Below, in pieces: positions 61,401 to 64,000 of a stretch of DNA of 64,000 nt (the stretch's first letter is position 1; each line of letters starts with the position of its first letter). Under the pieces are notes generated by a model, which worked only from the letters and a program-made list of their open reading frames with translations, did no database searches and was not told where the DNA came from. The position numbers were made by a program, and so were the translations under genes. Source of the stretch: Albula goreensis (taxonomy: Eukaryota > Chordata > Actinopteri > Albuliformes > Albulidae); NCBI GenBank assembly GCA_022829145.1, contig CM040761.1, positions 18,511,245 to 18,575,244 on the forward strand. Reading direction: 5' to 3'.

Positions 61401-63067
61401 CTCATTCTGATGAGTACTAACACTGGGGTCATTCCTGAATTTGAAGGTGGAGGAACAGTTTGGTATCCTTCAGCTTTTTTTGGTTGCATGCAATACACAT
61501 ACAATTTAAATATTTTTCTGGAACATGGTGTTCCTGCTCATGCAAAATTGTGATATACTGAGGAGTTGCTTCAGCTCCTGCATCTTGAAATAGTGAGAAA
61601 CACAGCAATTTTGATATCTTGATTCCTAAAACATATCTTTGAATGAAAAGTGTGAGTGTATTCAGAAGTACAATCAACAGACTAACAAAACCTTTTGGAT
61701 TTTAACACCTTGTTTTCAACATTTCGGTAAGTGTGCATCACTCACTATGGAAGCTGAACAGTTTGTTTGCTGTCTCGCAGGGAGTGCAGTTTACAGAGAG
61801 ACTACAGGCTGGGAAGGAGGGTGAGTTTATAATGCTGATGTTGTCATGGCTACATTAATTAACATTGTGATCTGTGAAAGACTATATTATTATCTTCATG
61901 CATATGCACGGAAACGATTCTGCAGGTATCTGGACAAATTGGCAAGCTGTCTGAAAACTGCTACAGGCTAGATGAAACGGCTGCTGGTAGCTTGCTGACA
62001 CTTTTCAACCATGATCAGAGAGAGGATAAACCAGCCCAGCTTACAGAGTGAACCAGTTACTCAGTTTACAAAATGTTCAGAGTGGATGATGTAAGAACTA
62101 CCTAAAAATGTGCTGCAGCAGTATTCTCAGTGACAGGCAAAAATAATATACTGTAAGAATCTCATCATGAGTAGATGTTATAACTGAATTTTAGAAAAAG
62201 CACAATGAAAATATTTTGGTCTCTAGTTTTCATTACAGCACTTAACGCATAAATAGCTATGTTTCCTAAATCTAGGTTCTATGCAGAAACAGCTGGAAGA
62301 TTAGTTTCTCTGTATCGACACCGTGTCAGAGACAGCAGTCAACTGCAGCTGATCCCATGCAGACCGTTCCTTCCCTCAAAGAAGTGTCAGAGCACCACCT
62401 GGTGGTGGAACAGGTGCTAAACTTGGCATGCTCCTTGAGCTACTGCATCCATAGAGCTTGTCACTGCAGCTAAGGTGATTGATTGTGCCATTTATTTCCC
62501 TGAAGTGTTAATGAATCTGGATGTGGGTGGTGGTGGTGGGGGGGGGGTCTAATTTTCCTGAAAAGTAAGCAACAAAGTATCAAATGAACAGGAGATAGGG
62601 CTATTGCCTCATTGCAAACTCCTGCAATTAACCTAATATCTCTCAGCCAAGCAGGCTGTAAATCAAGCAGGGTGCCAGCTGAGCTGAGACGATGTTTCAG
62701 ATACTGTGTGTGTTTTTCCCTTCCATATGCAGTGCCACAAATTAAGGAGTAAATAACCCTAATGAGAATCGTGCCGGACTATCTGTCTCATTCAATTTAT
62801 TTGCTTACCTCTTACCCTTGATACGTTTTCATTGCAGCGGAGTAAATATCTTTACTGAGGGATATTTCCTGAGAATGTTCTGAATGGTTCCATGGTCTTG
62901 CATTGTACAGATACAGAAAGGGCACTTACAGAAAGAAAGGTGAAGCAGACAAATATACTGCAATTACCAGTATGACTTTGCTGTGAATCAGTAATGATTT
63001 TCACACCTTAGGAGAAATGTAACTACTTTAATATATAACCATATGTCATGTACGAAGAACCTCCCGC
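55490..63067. other. Intergenic, 7.6 kb without a supported gene
   Basis: AT-rich. T-run at 56566-56578 next to gcgcccc motifs (56,537-56,565), possibly a small hAT-like fragment. Repeat-free blocks near 57,230-57,480, 60,690-60,850 and 62,270-62,480 are possible conserved elements. G-run at about 62,538-62,547. Short ORFs throughout lack motifs. Confidence 0.5.
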
Positions 63068-63112
63068 CCACACACAAACACACACACACACACACACACC
63101 CACACATACACA
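63068..63112 (+). repeat. (CA)n microsatellite
   Basis: About 20 CA units with interruptions (acaaacac, caccc, cataca). Confidence 0.95.
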
Positions 63113-63696
63113 GACACATTCTGAATAAGATCACACCACTAGTGATCCACCTGTAAATGAAGTGCTTAAAAGTTTAACATAAAAACCCAGCCCCGTGCCC
63201 CCCCCCCGACCGAACAGAATTATAATTATACACATCTGTTCTGTCCCAGACTCCTACAATAAAAGAACAAAGGACAATGTATACCACATGCTGCCATTTT
63301 GCTCCATTGAAATGCAGTACTGTGCTTGGTAGAACATAACCTACTTTAATCTTCATCATTTTGAGAAGATACAGTCTTGATAATCCACCATTCCCACTGT
63401 CAAAGCAAGGCACATACACTTACCAGCAATAACATTATCACTGTTACCTACAACATTAGAGAAAATAGTTTTTTGATAGTATTTCTGTTTGAAAGTATGT
63501 AATTGGGGAGCAGAGTTGAGAAACATAGTTTAGTTTTATAACTGAAAAAGCAGAGTGCCATTTTCTATAACTACGTTAAATTACATCTAATCCAATGAAA
63601 AATGAGTTTTTAATGAGTTATTTGTATTATATGTAGTCAACCTATCATCAGATGTTCCTGCTTGTTGGACAATACATGCAGCGAAGCAATTGCTTT
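63113..63696. other. Intergenic, no gene seen
   Basis: Contains an eight-C run near 63,199-63,207. The minus-strand ORF 63174-63419 is motif-free. Confidence 0.6.
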
Positions 63697-63860
63697 GAAT
63701 TACATTACTGTCATTCAGTTGATGCATTTATCCAACATGGGAGAACATAAGTGCATTCACCCAATGTAAGATACAATTACAACAGCACTCGCCCTGGCAA
63801 ACAACATTCTCAGACCACAAGAGCCGAATGTATCATTACTAAAGCACTAACACTGAAAAG
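63697..63860 (-). mobile_element. SINE/LINE tail in minus orientation
   Basis: acattactgtcattcagttg, atgcatttatccaacatggg and acataagtgcattcacccaa follow the reverse complement of the common fish retroposon tail (cattacagtcatttggcaga ... cgcttttatccagagcgact ... tacataagtgc). It may extend towards the window end, where no SINE head could be recognised. Confidence 0.55.
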
Positions 63861-64000
63861 AAAGAAAATGCTAATCCTGAGTACAAGAAGTCCATTCGTA
63901 ATGAGCTCTAATGGGAAAATCACAGCCAAAAGTACTATCAAAAAGATTGTAATACATAACAACCTAATTTCTGACCAATGTGAATCCCAAAGAGGTTTCT
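63861..64000. other. End of window, possible continuation of the retroposon
   Basis: Non-coding. The sequence could be the body of the element whose tail lies just before; no diagnostic module is seen. Confidence 0.4.

Noticed and set aside
1-64000. CRISPR array, operon, phage or other prokaryotic system
   Set aside because: Introns, vertebrate gene content and fish retroposons show nuclear vertebrate DNA; no spaced direct repeats or ribosome-binding-site-led gene runs exist.

Overview
The window is nuclear DNA of a vertebrate, most likely a teleost fish. The evidence is a multi-exon vertebrate gene with short GT-AG introns, an internally deleted Tc1-type transposon of fish type, several degenerate tRNA-derived SINE pieces with the tail module common in fish genomes, and dinucleotide microsatellites. 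The species cannot be named from the sequence.

Left third (1-21,612): the 3' portion of one gene on the + strand, which I identify as dpp10 (dipeptidyl-peptidase-like 10, an auxiliary subunit of Kv4 potassium channels). Eighteen coding exons could be placed from 748 to the stop at 20603-20605. All have GT donors and AG acceptors, and the reading frame stays continuous through every junction (1,694 coding bases, 563 complete codons plus stop). They encode the second part of the eight-bladed beta-propeller and the whole C-terminal alpha/beta-hydrolase fold. The nucleophile serine of active DPP4-type peptidases is glycine (GKGYGGY), while the Asp and His positions of the triad are kept, which is the DPP10 signature and separates it from DPP6 (GKDYGGY). 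The 5' exons (cytoplasmic tail, membrane anchor, first propeller blades) lie upstream of the window. The introns hold a CpG-rich patch (1-430), SINE remnants, an LTR-like block, a tRNA-Lys-derived pseudogene and unidentified repeats.

The stop codon lies inside a 47-bp minisatellite (20584-20790). Copy 1 contains the real C-terminal codons and stop, and the 3' UTR carries three more copies of them. A good poly(A) signal sits at 21591-21596.

Right two thirds (about 21,613-64,000): no gene that I can support. It is AT-rich intergenic DNA with scattered repeats: a CT microsatellite, a 47-bp sequence found twice in opposite orientation, fish repeat fragments, a 402-bp Tc1-derived MITE with 35-bp terminal inverted repeats (35497-35898), a probable LINE reverse-transcriptase relic, SINE tails, a 130-codon unexplained ORF followed by a retroposon-like 3' tail (about 45.2-45.6 kb), and CA/GT microsatellites. 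Patches that are richer in G+C and free of repeats (for example 43.5-43.9 kb, 38.1-38.5 kb, 26.4-26.6 kb) are candidates for conserved regulatory elements, but this cannot be tested without other genomes. I found no bacterial, phage or CRISPR-like system.
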